Source: Polyangiaceae bacterium (lineage in GTDB: Bacteria > Myxococcota_A > Polyangia > Polyangiales > Polyangiaceae). Taken from it: a stretch of 64,000 nucleotides of DNA. Position 1 is the first letter of the stretch. Each line of letters begins with the position of its first letter. This document shows, in pieces, positions 34,619-45,227 of the stretch. Location: NCBI GenBank assembly GCA_009781005.1, contig WQYX01000006.1, positions 1 through 64,000 on the forward strand, given 5' to 3'. Both the position numbers and the translations under genes were made by a program. The notes under the pieces were generated by a model that did no database searches, was not told the origin of the DNA, and worked only from the letters and a program-made list of their open reading frames with translations.

Positions 34619-35629
34619 TCATGCTCGCCGTTGGCGTTTGCGCCTGAGGCTTGCGACGAGTGCCACCGTTGCCAGCACCGCGGAGACGGCCGCGACGGGG
34701 ACCAACACCAAGACGCTGAGCCACGGCCCTGGCGTCACGTCGGGGACGCGGAGCTCGAGTGCGCGCAGCACACCGAGCGCTGCGAGCGGACCTATCGCAC
34801 CGAACCCGACCGCCACGACGCTTCCAATTCTTCGCCGCCGAAGTCTGAGCAGCGCGAGGACGACCGCGCACGAGGTGCCCAACCCCGACGTCGTCACGAC
34901 GAGCGCGCGCACGAACGGCGGCACCGACGAAGCGCGCGTCCACGGAGCCATGCCCGAGAGCGACAGCGACCCGACGTGGACGCGAACGGCGGCGCCCTCG
35001 GGTGCTCCGAGGAGCAAGCGCGCGTCGTCGAGATCGATGCGACGCAGATCGTCGCTCACGTGCGCATTGGCGGCGTTGAATACGACATGACCGAGAGGCG
35101 CACGCCCCACGAGCCTTGGTGAGTCCGTGCTGCAGAGCCACGTCGCCGAGACGAATGGCACTGCGCGCGCAACCTTTTGGTTGCCTGAGGTCGATGCGCA
35201 ATCGGAGCGCCCCTGTTGCACGAGGGCATCAACCACGCGCCCCGGCGCACGCGCGTCGCGACCGAGCACGAGCGACGTCATGGCGAGCAGAAGAACGAAG
35301 AGCATGGCTTGAGGCACGAGTCTCGCCATCGTGCGCAAGGGCGACTCGCCGAGAGACGCGAGCACGCGCGCCTCGCCGCGCTCGACGAGCCGCTGCACGG
35401 CGAACGCCCACCCGACGGGCCAACCCGTGAGGATGGCTGCTTCGACAGCGACGGCGAGAAGACTCTTTGCAAACGGCGCGAGCGTGCCATTCGTCAGCGT
35501 TGGATCGAGCACCCACGGCAGGAGGCGCACGCCCGCGCCGATGAGCGCCGCGATCAGAACGAGAACAGTCGCCACGCACACGGCACGCAGCGCTGAGCGC
35601 GCGATGGGATCTGGATGGCCGCGCAGCAT
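34619..35629 (-). CDS. Putative LptF/LptG-like multi-pass membrane protein
   Basis: 336 residues from ATG 35629; the ORF-track extension to 35860 is basic and improbable. N-terminal hydrophobic segments near residues 15-40 and 55-80, a cytoplasmic stretch EARVLASLGESPLRTMAR resembling the LptF/G (YjgP/YjgQ) coupling region, another TM, a ~120-residue soluble loop, and three C-terminal TM segments. This layout fits LPS-export permeases, but sequence support is weak and no partner gene is present. The stop region is one side of the tandem duplication affecting tatA. Confidence 0.45.
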   Translation of the reverse strand: MLRGHPDPIARSALRAVCVATVLVLIAALIGAGVRLLPWVLDPTLTNGTLAPFAKSLLAVAVEAAILTGWPVGWAFAVQRLVERGEARVLASLGESPLRTMARLVPQAMLFVLLLAMTSLVLGRDARAPGRVVDALVQQGRSDCASTSGNQKVARAVPFVSATWLCSTDSPRLVGRAPLGHVVFNAANAHVSDDLRRIDLDDARLLLGAPEGAAVRVHVGSLSLSGMAPWTRASSVPPFVRALVVTTSGLGTSCAVVLALLRLRRRRIGSVVAVGFGAIGPLAALGVLRALELRVPDVTPGPWLSVLVLVPVAAVSAVLATVALVASLRRKRQRRA

Positions 35630-35680
35630 GTGCGTGGAATCTACAACGTTGGTGTCACGCGAGGCGCCAAACTGAACGTC

Positions 35681-36250
35681 GTGATACCGTCGCGCACGTT
35701 GAAGCACGAGACGTCGCGCAATCGCGCCTTTGCCATCGCAACGACCGCGTTGAGTGTTCTTGCAACGCCCCGCACGGCGCACGCCGATGACGCGTCGCCT
35801 TCGGGCAGGGGGGCCACGGGCGGCGCGCTGCTCGGCAGTGAGATTGTCGTCGTTGCACAAGCACTCTTCGGTGTGCGATCTGTGCCGGCATACGTCTTCG
35901 GGGCCCTTGGTGGCGCCGCGGCCGGCGGCGTTGGCGGCTACTTTCTCGAGCGAGGCGTGAGCAACGGGCGCGTGCCGACGTACTTGCTTGCGGGCGGGCT
36001 CGCGCTCGTCATTCCGACCATCGTAATCGCACTCGATCGGACGCGTTACGTCCCTACTCCGGCTTCGAGTCCGGATGCCGGCGGCGCTCGAGGGACTGCA
36101 TCACTCTTGAATGTACGAGGTTCCGTTTTCGCCATTGGCGCTCCGGTGCCGGAGGTGGGCCCGGTGTTCAACGCTGCACAAACGAAGGCGTTCGCCGTAC
36201 AGAACACCGGCAGTGAAGTGCGTTTTCCTGTCGTGGCCGTTCAGTTTTGA
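35681..36250 (+). CDS. Exported hypothetical protein with two hydrophobic segments
   Basis: About 189 residues from a GTG at 35681; the longer ORF-track start would overlap the divergent membrane-protein gene. A signal-peptide-like N-terminus (RNRAFAIATTALSVLATPRTAHA) is followed by Gly/Ala-rich segments at about 55-85 (GALGGAAAGGVGGYF) and 97-113 (LLAGGLALVIPTIVIAL) and a beta-rich tail. No family recognised. The start is uncertain. Confidence 0.5.
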   Translation: MIPSRTLKHETSRNRAFAIATTALSVLATPRTAHADDASPSGRGATGGALLGSEIVVVAQALFGVRSVPAYVFGALGGAAAGGVGGYFLERGVSNGRVPTYLLAGGLALVIPTIVIALDRTRYVPTPASSPDAGGARGTASLLNVRGSVFAIGAPVPEVGPVFNAAQTKAFAVQNTGSEVRFPVVAVQF

Positions 36251-36448
36251 GTGACTGCAGGGCCGCAATGAAGAAGCGACCAAACGTGATCCACGCGACG
36301 GTCAAGTCGTTCGTTGTGTGCTGCATGGATTTGGGCCCGTCTCTGTAGCCTGCGACTCGTGTTCGCTGTACGTTCGAAAGACGTGGCCACCCGAGGCGGG
36401 CATGGCGAAGACGTCGCCAATGGTCGCGTAACAACCGAAGGAGCATTG

Positions 36449-38200
36449 GTGAACACCTCGCGCAACGTCACGAAGCCGCAAGATCCCATGCTTGGCCGCG
36501 TGGTCGCCGGACGCTATCGCCTCGAAGCGCGTGCCGGCGAAGGCGGCATGGGTGTCGTGTACAGGGCCCGTCACGTCCTCATCGATCGCGTCGTCGCGCT
36601 CAAGTTGATTCGACCCGATCTGCGCGGTGAAACGCACCTTCGCGCATGGATGCTCCGTGAAGCGCGTGCGGCCAATCGCGTCGATCATGCGCACATCATC
36701 GACATTCACGACATCGGAGAAACCGAAGAGGGCGAGCTTTATCTCGTCATGGAATACCTCGTTGGCACTTCGCTCTCGAGCGAGCTTGCCAAGGGACCCA
36801 TGCCGCTCGCGCGTGCCGTGGACATCCTCGAGCAGATGTGCGCCGCCCTTGCGCGCGCCCACGACCTCGGCGTCGTGCATCGCGATCTAAAGAGCGACAA
36901 CATTCTTCTGGCGACCCGCGGCGGCCGAAAAGACTTCGTCAAGATCCTCGATTTCGGTCTCGCGCATCTCGCGCTCGATCCGCGCCTCGCACCGAAGGGC
37001 GCCGTGTTTGGAACGCCGGAGTACATGTCACCCGAGCAAGCGCGCGGTGAAGAAGCCGGCCCGCCGAGCGATCTCTATGCGCTCGGGATCCTCTTCTACG
37101 AGATGCTGACCGGGCAGCTTCCTTTCCGTTCGGGCGATCGCGAAACGCTCCTCGAGATGCAACGGAGTGCGCCCGCGCCGAAACCGACGTCCATCAAACC
37201 GGACGTGCTCCCGCGGGCGGAAGCCATCGTGCTCAAGCTCCTCGAGAAGGAGCGGCGCAAGCGTTACCAGGATGCGCACCACCTGCACGAGGAGCTCAAG
37301 GCGCTTCAGCGCTCGCTGCCGGCGACGCCGTGGGAGGTGCAGCAGACGGTGCAGGAGAACAACAGCAACGTGGTGCCTCCGCCGCCTCCGCTGCAGTCGG
37401 CTGGCGTGATTGAATGGGCAAACCGCGCCGCGCTGTTCTCGCGCATGGTGAGCCGCGTGTATCCTGCAGGCAATCTGCCGCCCGACGTTCAGAGTGCCCT
37501 CGCGCAGTCGTGGGATCTCGCGTCACGCGCGACGCGCCTCGAAGGTGAGGTCGCAACCCATACGCGCAAGCTCGAGTCGCTCGAGCGACGGGGCCGCGCG
37601 CTTCGCGCCGAGATCGGCCGCAAGGTCGAAGAGCTCGCTCATGAGGAATCGCGCGCGCTGCGCGACGCTGCCTCCGAGCAATACGAGGTAAGCAGGCTCC
37701 GCGAGCTCGTGCAGATCGCCGAGCGAGCTGCCGGGATAGCGAAGGCGCAGGCCGATCAGGTCATCCCGCAGAGCACGAACGCCGCGATGCTTCGCAACAT
37801 TTATGAGTGCTCGGGCGCGGCCACGGCATTGCTGGAAGCGCGCCGCGAAGCGCTTCGTGACCGTGAACAGAAAGCCCGCGTCAAGGACGCCCAGGCAAAG
37901 GATCTTCGCAAGCAGATCGACGAGCTCCGTGCGCAGCTCGCGCGCTACGCCGAAGCGCTCGACGAGGATCTGGCTGCGGGTCGAGAGAAGGTGACGGTAC
38001 GCACACGCGAGGGTGTCGCGTTCGAAAAAGCATTCAACGAAGTATCGAGCCTTCTTTTGAACCACCTCCGGCAAAAGCCCGAGGTGCGCGATCTCATGAC
38101 CGAGCTTTTTTCGGTCATGCACGGCACGTCGATGCCTGGCACTGCGAGCTTGAGGAACAATGCGCCGCCGCCCGCGATACCGGAGAGTCGCGGATTCTGA
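36449..38200 (+). CDS. Hanks-type Ser/Thr protein kinase with C-terminal coiled coil
   Basis: 583 residues from a GTG at 36449 chosen because AAGGAG lies 5-6 bases upstream; the earlier ORF-track ATG has no such site. Kinase domain ~18-275: GEGGMGVVYRA (P-loop), VVALKLI (Lys), HRDLKSDNILL (catalytic loop), DFGLAHLAL, GTPEYMSPEQ (activation segment) and SDLYALGILFYEMLTG. The second half is a long Arg/Glu-rich coiled coil (~390-555). No TM segment, so cytoplasmic. Convergent with another kinase gene. Confidence 0.93.
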   Translation: MNTSRNVTKPQDPMLGRVVAGRYRLEARAGEGGMGVVYRARHVLIDRVVALKLIRPDLRGETHLRAWMLREARAANRVDHAHIIDIHDIGETEEGELYLVMEYLVGTSLSSELAKGPMPLARAVDILEQMCAALARAHDLGVVHRDLKSDNILLATRGGRKDFVKILDFGLAHLALDPRLAPKGAVFGTPEYMSPEQARGEEAGPPSDLYALGILFYEMLTGQLPFRSGDRETLLEMQRSAPAPKPTSIKPDVLPRAEAIVLKLLEKERRKRYQDAHHLHEELKALQRSLPATPWEVQQTVQENNSNVVPPPPPLQSAGVIEWANRAALFSRMVSRVYPAGNLPPDVQSALAQSWDLASRATRLEGEVATHTRKLESLERRGRALRAEIGRKVEELAHEESRALRDAASEQYEVSRLRELVQIAERAAGIAKAQADQVIPQSTNAAMLRNIYECSGAATALLEARREALRDREQKARVKDAQAKDLRKQIDELRAQLARYAEALDEDLAAGREKVTVRTREGVAFEKAFNEVSSLLLNHLRQKPEVRDLMTELFSVMHGTSMPGTASLRNNAPPPAIPESRGF

Positions 38201-38249
38201 ACGGTGCCGCACTTCGGCGCGTGCGTCGATTCCCGCTGTCTAGCCCGGG

Positions 38250-39533
<1,284 letters not shown>

Positions 39534-39536
39534 CTC

Positions 39537-41987
39537 TCAGGCTCGAAGCGTGGCCCCAAAGCGATCGGTGACTTCCTCGACGACGTGTGCGTGAGCCGCG
39601 TCGACTTCGGCATCCGTGAGCGTGCGATCGGGCGCGCGGTAGACGACGTGGAACGCGACGTTCGATGAGCCTTCGGGAACTACGCCGCCGACGAATCGAT
39701 CGAACAGGCGCACGGCTTCGGCAAGAGGACCCGCCGCATCACGCACGACGCGCTCGATCTCGCCCGCCGGAACGCTGTCTTTGACGATGAACGCGACGTC
39801 GCGCGTACTCGCGGGAAAGCGCGGGACGGCGACGTATTGCTTGCGCTCTACACCTTTTGTGAACGGCTCGAGATCGATCTCGCAGACGAGAACCTCGCCG
39901 TCGAGTTCGAGCGCGTCGGCGACGTCCGGGTGCAAGGGCCCGAAGGATCCGACGCGCTTGCCGTTGACGCTCAAGAATGCTGCGCCGCGCGGATGAAGAT
40001 GCGCGGGAGCGTGCGCACGACTCGCGGGCTCGACTCGGGCGGACTGCCCGGAGATGCGCTCGAGCAGCGCGACGGCATAACCTTTCGCGTCCCACGCATC
40101 GAGCGACTTGGGTTTTTCGAGCCAGCCCGGACGTTCGCCTGCGAGAACGAACCCGATGTGCATCTCTTCGCGCGACAGCTCGACGTCCTTCGCGATTTCG
40201 GGCGCGGTCTGGAGAAACACCGGGCCCACTGTGAACTGCCTTACGTCACGTTCGCCGTGGCGGCGCGCGTTCTTCACGGCATCGAGGAGGCCGGGCAGCA
40301 CGGTCGTGCGCATGACGGCCTGGTGCTCGCCGAGCGGGTTTGCGAGATGCACCGCAGGCGCGGGCGCCGACAAGAGCGACAGAACGCGCTCGGACGTGAA
40401 GCCGAACGTGACGGCTTCGGAGAGTCCGATCGACGTTGCTGCCGCTCGTGCGACGCGCGCCAGCTCCTCGCGGCCACCTACGTCGCGCGATGCTCGAATG
40501 GCCGGAACCTCCGCGGGAACGCTGTCCATGCCGTGCACGCGAATGATCTCCTCGATGAGATCGATCTCGCGCACGAGATCGGGTCGGTGCGTGGGGACAA
40601 GAACGAAGGCCTCTTCGTTTGCCGCCCCCGCGAGCGTGATCTCGCAACCGAGACGCGTGAGGATGTCCGTTGCTTTCGCAAAGGGTACGTCGACGCCCAA
40701 GAGACCGCCGATGCGCTTTTTGCGCAGATGCACGGTGCATCGCTGTGGCGGCGTGGGCTGCGCGTTGATGCGTGCGCCTTGCACGTGAATCTGACCCTTC
40801 GTCGCTGCGCCGCCCGCGAGCTTGGTGGTGAGCGCCACGGCGCGCTCGAGCACGCGTACTACGTCGCCCGGATCCACGCCGCGCTCGAACCTATGGCTCG
40901 ACTCGGTGTGCATGCCGTGGCGGCGAGCGGTCCTTCGAACGCCCCGCGGATCGAACCACGCGACCTCGAAGAGCACACGCTTGGTCGGCCCTTGAATCTC
41001 GCTCGAAGCGCCGCCCATGACGCCCGCGAGTGCGACCGGGCCGCGGCCATCGCAGATGAGGAGATCGTCTGTGACGAGCGTGCGCAGGGCGCCGTCGAGC
41101 GTGACGAGTTTCTCGCCGTCGGACGCGCGACGAATCACGATGCGCGCGTCCGCAACGCGATCGAGATCGAATGCATGCATCGGATGGCCGTACTCGAGCA
41201 TCACGACGTTCGTGATGTCGACGACGTTCGAGATGGATCGAACGCCGAGCGCTTGGAGCCGGTAGCGGATCCACAGCGGCGACGGACCGATCGTCACGTC
41301 GAGCGCGCCGGCGGCGCCGTAGTGCGGGCACCGCTCGGCGTCTTCGACGGAAATGGAGACGAGGCCAGAAGTGGCTTCGGTGGCAAGGGCAGGTTTGTTC
41401 CCCGAAGAAGGCCACGCAAACGAGAGATTGTAGAGTGCACAGATCTCCCGCGCGATGCCGACGTGCCCGAGGCAATCGGGCCGATTCGGCGTAACACCAA
41501 TTTCGAAGATCGTGTCACGGGCATTCGGCACGGCCTTCGCGAGCGTCGTCCCCGTCGTTCCTTCTGGCAAGATGAGGATGCCGCTGTGATCGTCGCCGAG
41601 TCCGAGCTCGTCTTCGCTACAGAGCATGCCCTCGCTGTCCACGCCGCCGATCGCGCGCTTGGCGATGGTCACGTTCTTCGCGGGCAAGTGCGCGCCGAGC
41701 GGCGCAAGCACCACGAGGCCTCCGGGATCGGGCACGTTCGGTGCGCCGCAGATGATTTGTTGCGTGTGTCCGCCGCCGCGATCAACGGTGACGAGACGGA
41801 GGCCGCTCTTGGATGGATGAGGGCGCGCCGATACCACGCGCACGACGAGGCACGCGTCCGCCGCAACGCCGTATTCGCTGATTGCTTCGACTTCGAGCCC
41901 GGCACCCGTCAGACGTGCAGCGAGATCGCGGGGAGATGCCTCGAGCCCGGGAACGAGCTCGCGCAGCCATCGATAGGAAGTCTTCAT
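39537..41987 (-). CDS. pheT: Phenylalanine--tRNA ligase beta subunit
   Basis: 816 residues (family ~800). With PheS it forms the (alpha-beta)2 enzyme that charges tRNA-Phe. Domains in order: tRNA-binding EMAP-like domain (~40-150), B3/4 editing domain (~210-390), B5 (~400-480), a degenerate synthetase core, and the C-terminal FDX-ACB anticodon-binding domain ending THAHVVEEVTDRFGATLRA-like. MKTSYRWLRELVPG is the standard start. It is separated from pheS by 322 bp of structured, gene-free sequence. Confidence 0.96.
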   Translation of the reverse strand: MKTSYRWLRELVPGLEASPRDLAARLTGAGLEVEAISEYGVAADACLVVRVVSARPHPSKSGLRLVTVDRGGGHTQQIICGAPNVPDPGGLVVLAPLGAHLPAKNVTIAKRAIGGVDSEGMLCSEDELGLGDDHSGILILPEGTTGTTLAKAVPNARDTIFEIGVTPNRPDCLGHVGIAREICALYNLSFAWPSSGNKPALATEATSGLVSISVEDAERCPHYGAAGALDVTIGPSPLWIRYRLQALGVRSISNVVDITNVVMLEYGHPMHAFDLDRVADARIVIRRASDGEKLVTLDGALRTLVTDDLLICDGRGPVALAGVMGGASSEIQGPTKRVLFEVAWFDPRGVRRTARRHGMHTESSHRFERGVDPGDVVRVLERAVALTTKLAGGAATKGQIHVQGARINAQPTPPQRCTVHLRKKRIGGLLGVDVPFAKATDILTRLGCEITLAGAANEEAFVLVPTHRPDLVREIDLIEEIIRVHGMDSVPAEVPAIRASRDVGGREELARVARAAATSIGLSEAVTFGFTSERVLSLLSAPAPAVHLANPLGEHQAVMRTTVLPGLLDAVKNARRHGERDVRQFTVGPVFLQTAPEIAKDVELSREEMHIGFVLAGERPGWLEKPKSLDAWDAKGYAVALLERISGQSARVEPASRAHAPAHLHPRGAAFLSVNGKRVGSFGPLHPDVADALELDGEVLVCEIDLEPFTKGVERKQYVAVPRFPASTRDVAFIVKDSVPAGEIERVVRDAAGPLAEAVRLFDRFVGGVVPEGSSNVAFHVVYRAPDRTLTDAEVDAAHAHVVEEVTDRFGATLRA

Positions 41988-42309
41988 GGGTTAAGGGGCC
42001 CCATCCGCCATGGCTTCGCCATGGCTGCCTTCCCCTTGCCACGTGCTCGTCAGGCGGGCGAAGCGCCCGCCTTCCTGCGCACGGACGGGGAAGGCCCGTA
42101 ATTGCTGCGTCGTAGCAAGACTATATTTCCCGTGGTTCATACTTTTCATATTATTAAGGATCCTGGCGCTGACGATTGCCATGATGTTGGCAGTCTTGGC
42201 ATGATGGGCTCCCCCGCCCGCGCGCAGGAGGGCGCGCTTCGCGCCCGACGAGCACGAGGCCGGGGGGAGCACGCGCGGTGAGCGGAGCGAGACGCGCGGA
42301 GGGGGCATA
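41988..42309. other. Structured gene-free region between pheS and pheT
   Basis: 322 bp. Segment 1 (42003-42094): hairpin CCATGGC-TTC-GCCATGG, then CCTTCCCC (42028-42035) pairing with GGGGAAGG (42087-42094) around GGCGGGCG-AAG-CGCCCGCC (42053-42071). Segment 2 (~42119-42163): AT-rich, a candidate pheT promoter. Segment 3 (~42207-42305): GCTCCCCC/GGGGGGAGC enclosing GGGCGCGC-TTC-GCGCCC. Such a gap is unusual inside pheST. I recognise no T-box or attenuator peptide. Confidence 0.5.
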
Positions 42310-43383
42310 TTAAAATTGGGCGAGAAAGCGGGGATCGTTTTCGAAGAGCAGCTTGATGTTCGGGATGCCGTAACGAAGCATGGCGATGCGCTCGAGACCC
42401 ATGCCGAGCGCGAAACCAGACCACTTTTCGGGATCTATCCCGCGGTCTTTGAAGCAGTTTTCGAAGACGACGGGATGAATCATTCCGCAGCCGAGAATTT
42501 CGATCCAGCCGGTGTGCTTGCAGAGGTTGCATCCTACACGTACCCCGCTGGCGCCCTTGCAGAAGACGCAGCCGATGTCGACTTCGGCGCCGGGTTCGAC
42601 GAATGGGAAGTAGCTCGGACGCAGGCGCACGGGCGTGCCGGGTCCGTAGAGGCGTTCGGCGAACTCGGCGAGGATGCCTTTCAAATGCGCGAAGGTCACG
42701 CTCCGATCGACGAGGAAGGCTTCGATCTGGTGAAACATCGGAGAGTGGGTTGCATCGTCGTCGCGGCGGTAAACCGTGCCGGGTGCAATGAACGCCATGG
42801 GTGGCTCGATGGTCGAGAGCGCGCGGATCTGGATGTTCGACGTGTGCGTGCGAAGAAGCTTCCCGGACGTCGTCCAGAAGCTATCTTGCATGTCCGTGGC
42901 GGGGTGATCCGGTGGGAAACCGAGGTGCGTGAAGTTGTTTTCTTCGTGCTCGATTTCGGGGCCATCGAAGACCGCAAAACCGAGCTGGCGGAAGATGGCG
43001 ACCACGTCCTCTCGAACGATGGAGACCGGATGCTCGTGCCCCCTTGGAATCGGCATGCGCCCCGGCAGCGTGAGATCGAACGCGGGCGCGGAGAGCTCCG
43101 CTTCTCTCGCCTTGCGTTTCAGGTCGGAAAGACAGCTTTCAAAACCCGTTTCGACTTCCTGTTTGAGGGAGTTGACCTTCTCGCCAATGGCCTTGCGACT
43201 CGCGGGAGCGGCCTGACCGAGCTGCTTCAAGATGGCCGTGAGCTCGCCTTTTTTCCCGAGGATCTTCGCGTTCTCGTCGCGCAGCGCCTGCTCGGTCGCG
43301 GCGGCGCGAAAACGCGGAAGGAATGCCTCGCGTAGATCGGCAAGCGCACGATCGATGGTTTTACCGAGGTCGGTCTCCGCCAT
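42310..43383 (-). CDS. pheS: Phenylalanine--tRNA ligase alpha subunit
   Basis: 357 residues from ATG 43383 (AAAGGG upstream); the ORF-track GTG at 43401 is an alternative. An N-terminal coiled coil (~1-85) is followed by the class II catalytic core: motif 2 region with HTSNIQIRAL and FHQIEAFLVD, and motif 3 GMGLERIAMLRYGIPNIK near the end. Two CxxC pairs (GCVFCKG; GCNLCKHTGW) suggest a structural zinc site, seen in some PheS proteins. Confidence 0.95.
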   Translation of the reverse strand: MAETDLGKTIDRALADLREAFLPRFRAAATEQALRDENAKILGKKGELTAILKQLGQAAPASRKAIGEKVNSLKQEVETGFESCLSDLKRKAREAELSAPAFDLTLPGRMPIPRGHEHPVSIVREDVVAIFRQLGFAVFDGPEIEHEENNFTHLGFPPDHPATDMQDSFWTTSGKLLRTHTSNIQIRALSTIEPPMAFIAPGTVYRRDDDATHSPMFHQIEAFLVDRSVTFAHLKGILAEFAERLYGPGTPVRLRPSYFPFVEPGAEVDIGCVFCKGASGVRVGCNLCKHTGWIEILGCGMIHPVVFENCFKDRGIDPEKWSGFALGMGLERIAMLRYGIPNIKLLFENDPRFLAQF

Positions 43384-43473
43384 GCGCCGGCCCTTTAGCA
43401 CATAATGTGGCCTGCGTTTTGGAGCAGGTTCATGATGGCGCGGCCGCCTACTGCCACAACCGCGAGGAGTGAC

Positions 43474-44760
43474 GTGAACCCGAGTTCGTCAGCGTCCATG
43501 AGTCATCCGTTCGCCACCCCAGACAAGCGCGTTCGGGCGCGGCTGTCTTGGACGGACGGAGCAGGATCCCACACCGTTGATGTGCATCATGCACGTACCG
43601 CAGGCAAAGCGCCGGAATGCGATCTCGTCGTGTCCGACCGAGCCGTCTCGCGCATTCACGCAGAGATTGCGCCGCGCGAAGACGGACTCTGGGTGCGCGA
43701 TCTCGGCAGCGTCAACGGCACGTTCATCGGTGGGGTGAAAGTCAACGAAGGGCGCGTGCCGCAGGGCGCTTCCATCCGTCTCGGCACGACGGAGATCGCG
43801 GTCACGTACGGCGCGCATGACGAGGCTCCCGCGCTCTGGCCGGAGGAGCGCTTCGGAACACTTCTCGCCGCAAGTGTTGCCATGCGCGAAGTGTTCGCCA
43901 CCGTGGCTTCTCTCGCGAGCATGGACACGTCTGTCCTCTTCGTCGGCGAGCCCAGCACGGGCAAGCAATCGCTCGCGCGCATGCTGCACGAGACGTCGCC
44001 GCGCGCCGGCTCTCCGCTCATCGTCGTCGACTGCGCCGCACTTCCGGAGCCCGTGCTCGCCGCCGAAGTTTTGGAGGACGCGCTGCGAAGCGCCGAGGGC
44101 GGCACGCTCTTGCTCGAAGAGCCGCAGGAGCTCTCGCTGGCGCTGCAACGCGAACTGCTCCCACCGCTCGCCGCACGCGTCTTCCGCGTCGTCGCGTCGA
44201 CGTCGCGCGATCTGCGCCCGCTCGTCAACCAAAACGCATTACGCGAGGGCCTCTATTTCAGGCTCGCCGGAGCCACCGTCAACGTCCCCGCGTTGCGCGA
44301 CCGACCCGCCGACGTTCCTCTACTTCTAAAGCATTTCTTGGGCGACGACGCGCCGCTGCTCACGACCGCGTTGCTCGACGATCTTGCGTGGATGCCGTGG
44401 ACAGGCAACGTGCGCGAGCTCCGTCGCGTGGCCGAGCATCTGCGCTCGAGCGGCGGCGTGCTCGGCGATTGGCCGAGCCCTCCGGAGCCATACGAAGAGT
44501 CCGTGATGGCGCTAGAGGGCGATGCTTTTCACGACACCGTTGAAGTTGCCGGGCGGACGCAAAGCGATTTGCCGGTGCGGCTCGAACCGTGGTTCGGAAC
44601 CGGGTTCAAAGAATTTCGCGAACGCTGGATTGAACTCGGCGAGCGCGAATACTTGCGCCGCTTGATGGCGCGAACGAATCGTTCGAGCTCGAAGGCTTCA
44701 CGTGAAGCCGGCCTCGAGCGAACGTATCTTTATCGACTCCTCAAGAAGCACGGAGTTTGA
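43474..44760 (+). CDS. FHA domain plus degenerate sigma-54-type AAA+ regulator
   Basis: 428 residues from a GTG at 43474 (AGGAG 4 bases upstream; ATG 43498 is an alternative). FHA phosphopeptide domain ~25-110 (SDRAVSRIHAEIA; DLGSVNGTFIGG). AAA+ domain ~125-335 with Walker A GEPSTGKQSLA and Walker B GGTLLLEEPQEL (Asp replaced by Glu). The GAFTGA loop that contacts sigma-54 is deleted; the sequence runs directly to LEDALRSAEGG. Arg-finger region FRLAGATVNVPALRDRPADVP is present. The C-terminus is a Fis-type helix-turn-helix. Probably a regulator that no longer activates sigma-54, perhaps controlled by the local Ser/Thr kinases (inference). Confidence 0.88.
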   Translation: MNPSSSASMSHPFATPDKRVRARLSWTDGAGSHTVDVHHARTAGKAPECDLVVSDRAVSRIHAEIAPREDGLWVRDLGSVNGTFIGGVKVNEGRVPQGASIRLGTTEIAVTYGAHDEAPALWPEERFGTLLAASVAMREVFATVASLASMDTSVLFVGEPSTGKQSLARMLHETSPRAGSPLIVVDCAALPEPVLAAEVLEDALRSAEGGTLLLEEPQELSLALQRELLPPLAARVFRVVASTSRDLRPLVNQNALREGLYFRLAGATVNVPALRDRPADVPLLLKHFLGDDAPLLTTALLDDLAWMPWTGNVRELRRVAEHLRSSGGVLGDWPSPPEPYEESVMALEGDAFHDTVEVAGRTQSDLPVRLEPWFGTGFKEFRERWIELGEREYLRRLMARTNRSSSKASREAGLERTYLYRLLKKHGV

Positions 44761-44774
44761 GGAGACCCCACCGC

Positions 44775-44842
44775 GGGGCAGGCACAGGGGCCTGCCCCTA
44801 CGGCCAACGACGCATTCGTAGGGGCGGCCCCCCGTGGCCGCC
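44775..44842. terminator. Triple-hairpin repeat between convergent genes (family 2, copy L)
   Basis: GGGGCAGG/CCTGCCCC, CCCCTACG/CGTAGGGG and GGGCGGCC/GGCCGCCC follow one another with shared arms, as at 2006-2071. It ends exactly at the rplT stop codon and begins 14 bp after the regulator's stop. The shared arms allow two alternative foldings. Confidence 0.7.
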
Positions 44843-45190
44843 CTATGCGTTGGCCGTCTGGACGACTTTCTTGAACGCCGCGGGATCTGCGACGGCGAGG
44901 TCCGAGAGAACCTTGCGATCGAGGGTGACGCCGGCATTCTTGAGCGCGTGCATCAAGCGCGAATACGAGACGCCACTCAAACGCGCTGCGGCGTTGATAC
45001 GCGTAATCCAGAGACGGCGAAAATCACGCTTGCGGCGACGGCGATGGGCGTACGCATAAACCCACGCTTTGTGCACCACCTCTTTTGCATATGCGAACAG
45101 GCGTGAGCGGGCGCTGTGATAACCGGAAGCGTGTTTGAGAATGCGATTGCGGCGACGGCGCGCCTTGAAACCACGTTTTGCGCGGGGCAT
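44843..45190 (-). CDS. rplT: 50S ribosomal protein L20
   Basis: 115 residues, the standard length. MPRAKRGFKARRRRNRILKHASGYHSARSRLFAYAKE is typical of L20, which is essential for early 50S assembly and in some bacteria represses its own operon by binding leader RNA. It follows rpmI but with a 180-bp gap holding a full structured repeat (copy D). Confidence 0.98.
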   Translation of the reverse strand: MPRAKRGFKARRRRNRILKHASGYHSARSRLFAYAKEVVHKAWVYAYAHRRRRKRDFRRLWITRINAAARLSGVSYSRLMHALKNAGVTLDRKVLSDLAVADPAAFKKVVQTANA

Positions 45191-45227
45191 GAGAGTTCTC
45201 CGTATTCCGTATTTAGACTTAAGACTT

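Noticed and set aside
39837-42101. 754-aa plus-strand ORF opposite pheT
   Set aside because: An antisense shadow of pheT: high GC keeps the opposite strand open. It has no recognisable domain or ribosome-binding site, and Arg/His/Ala-rich composition.
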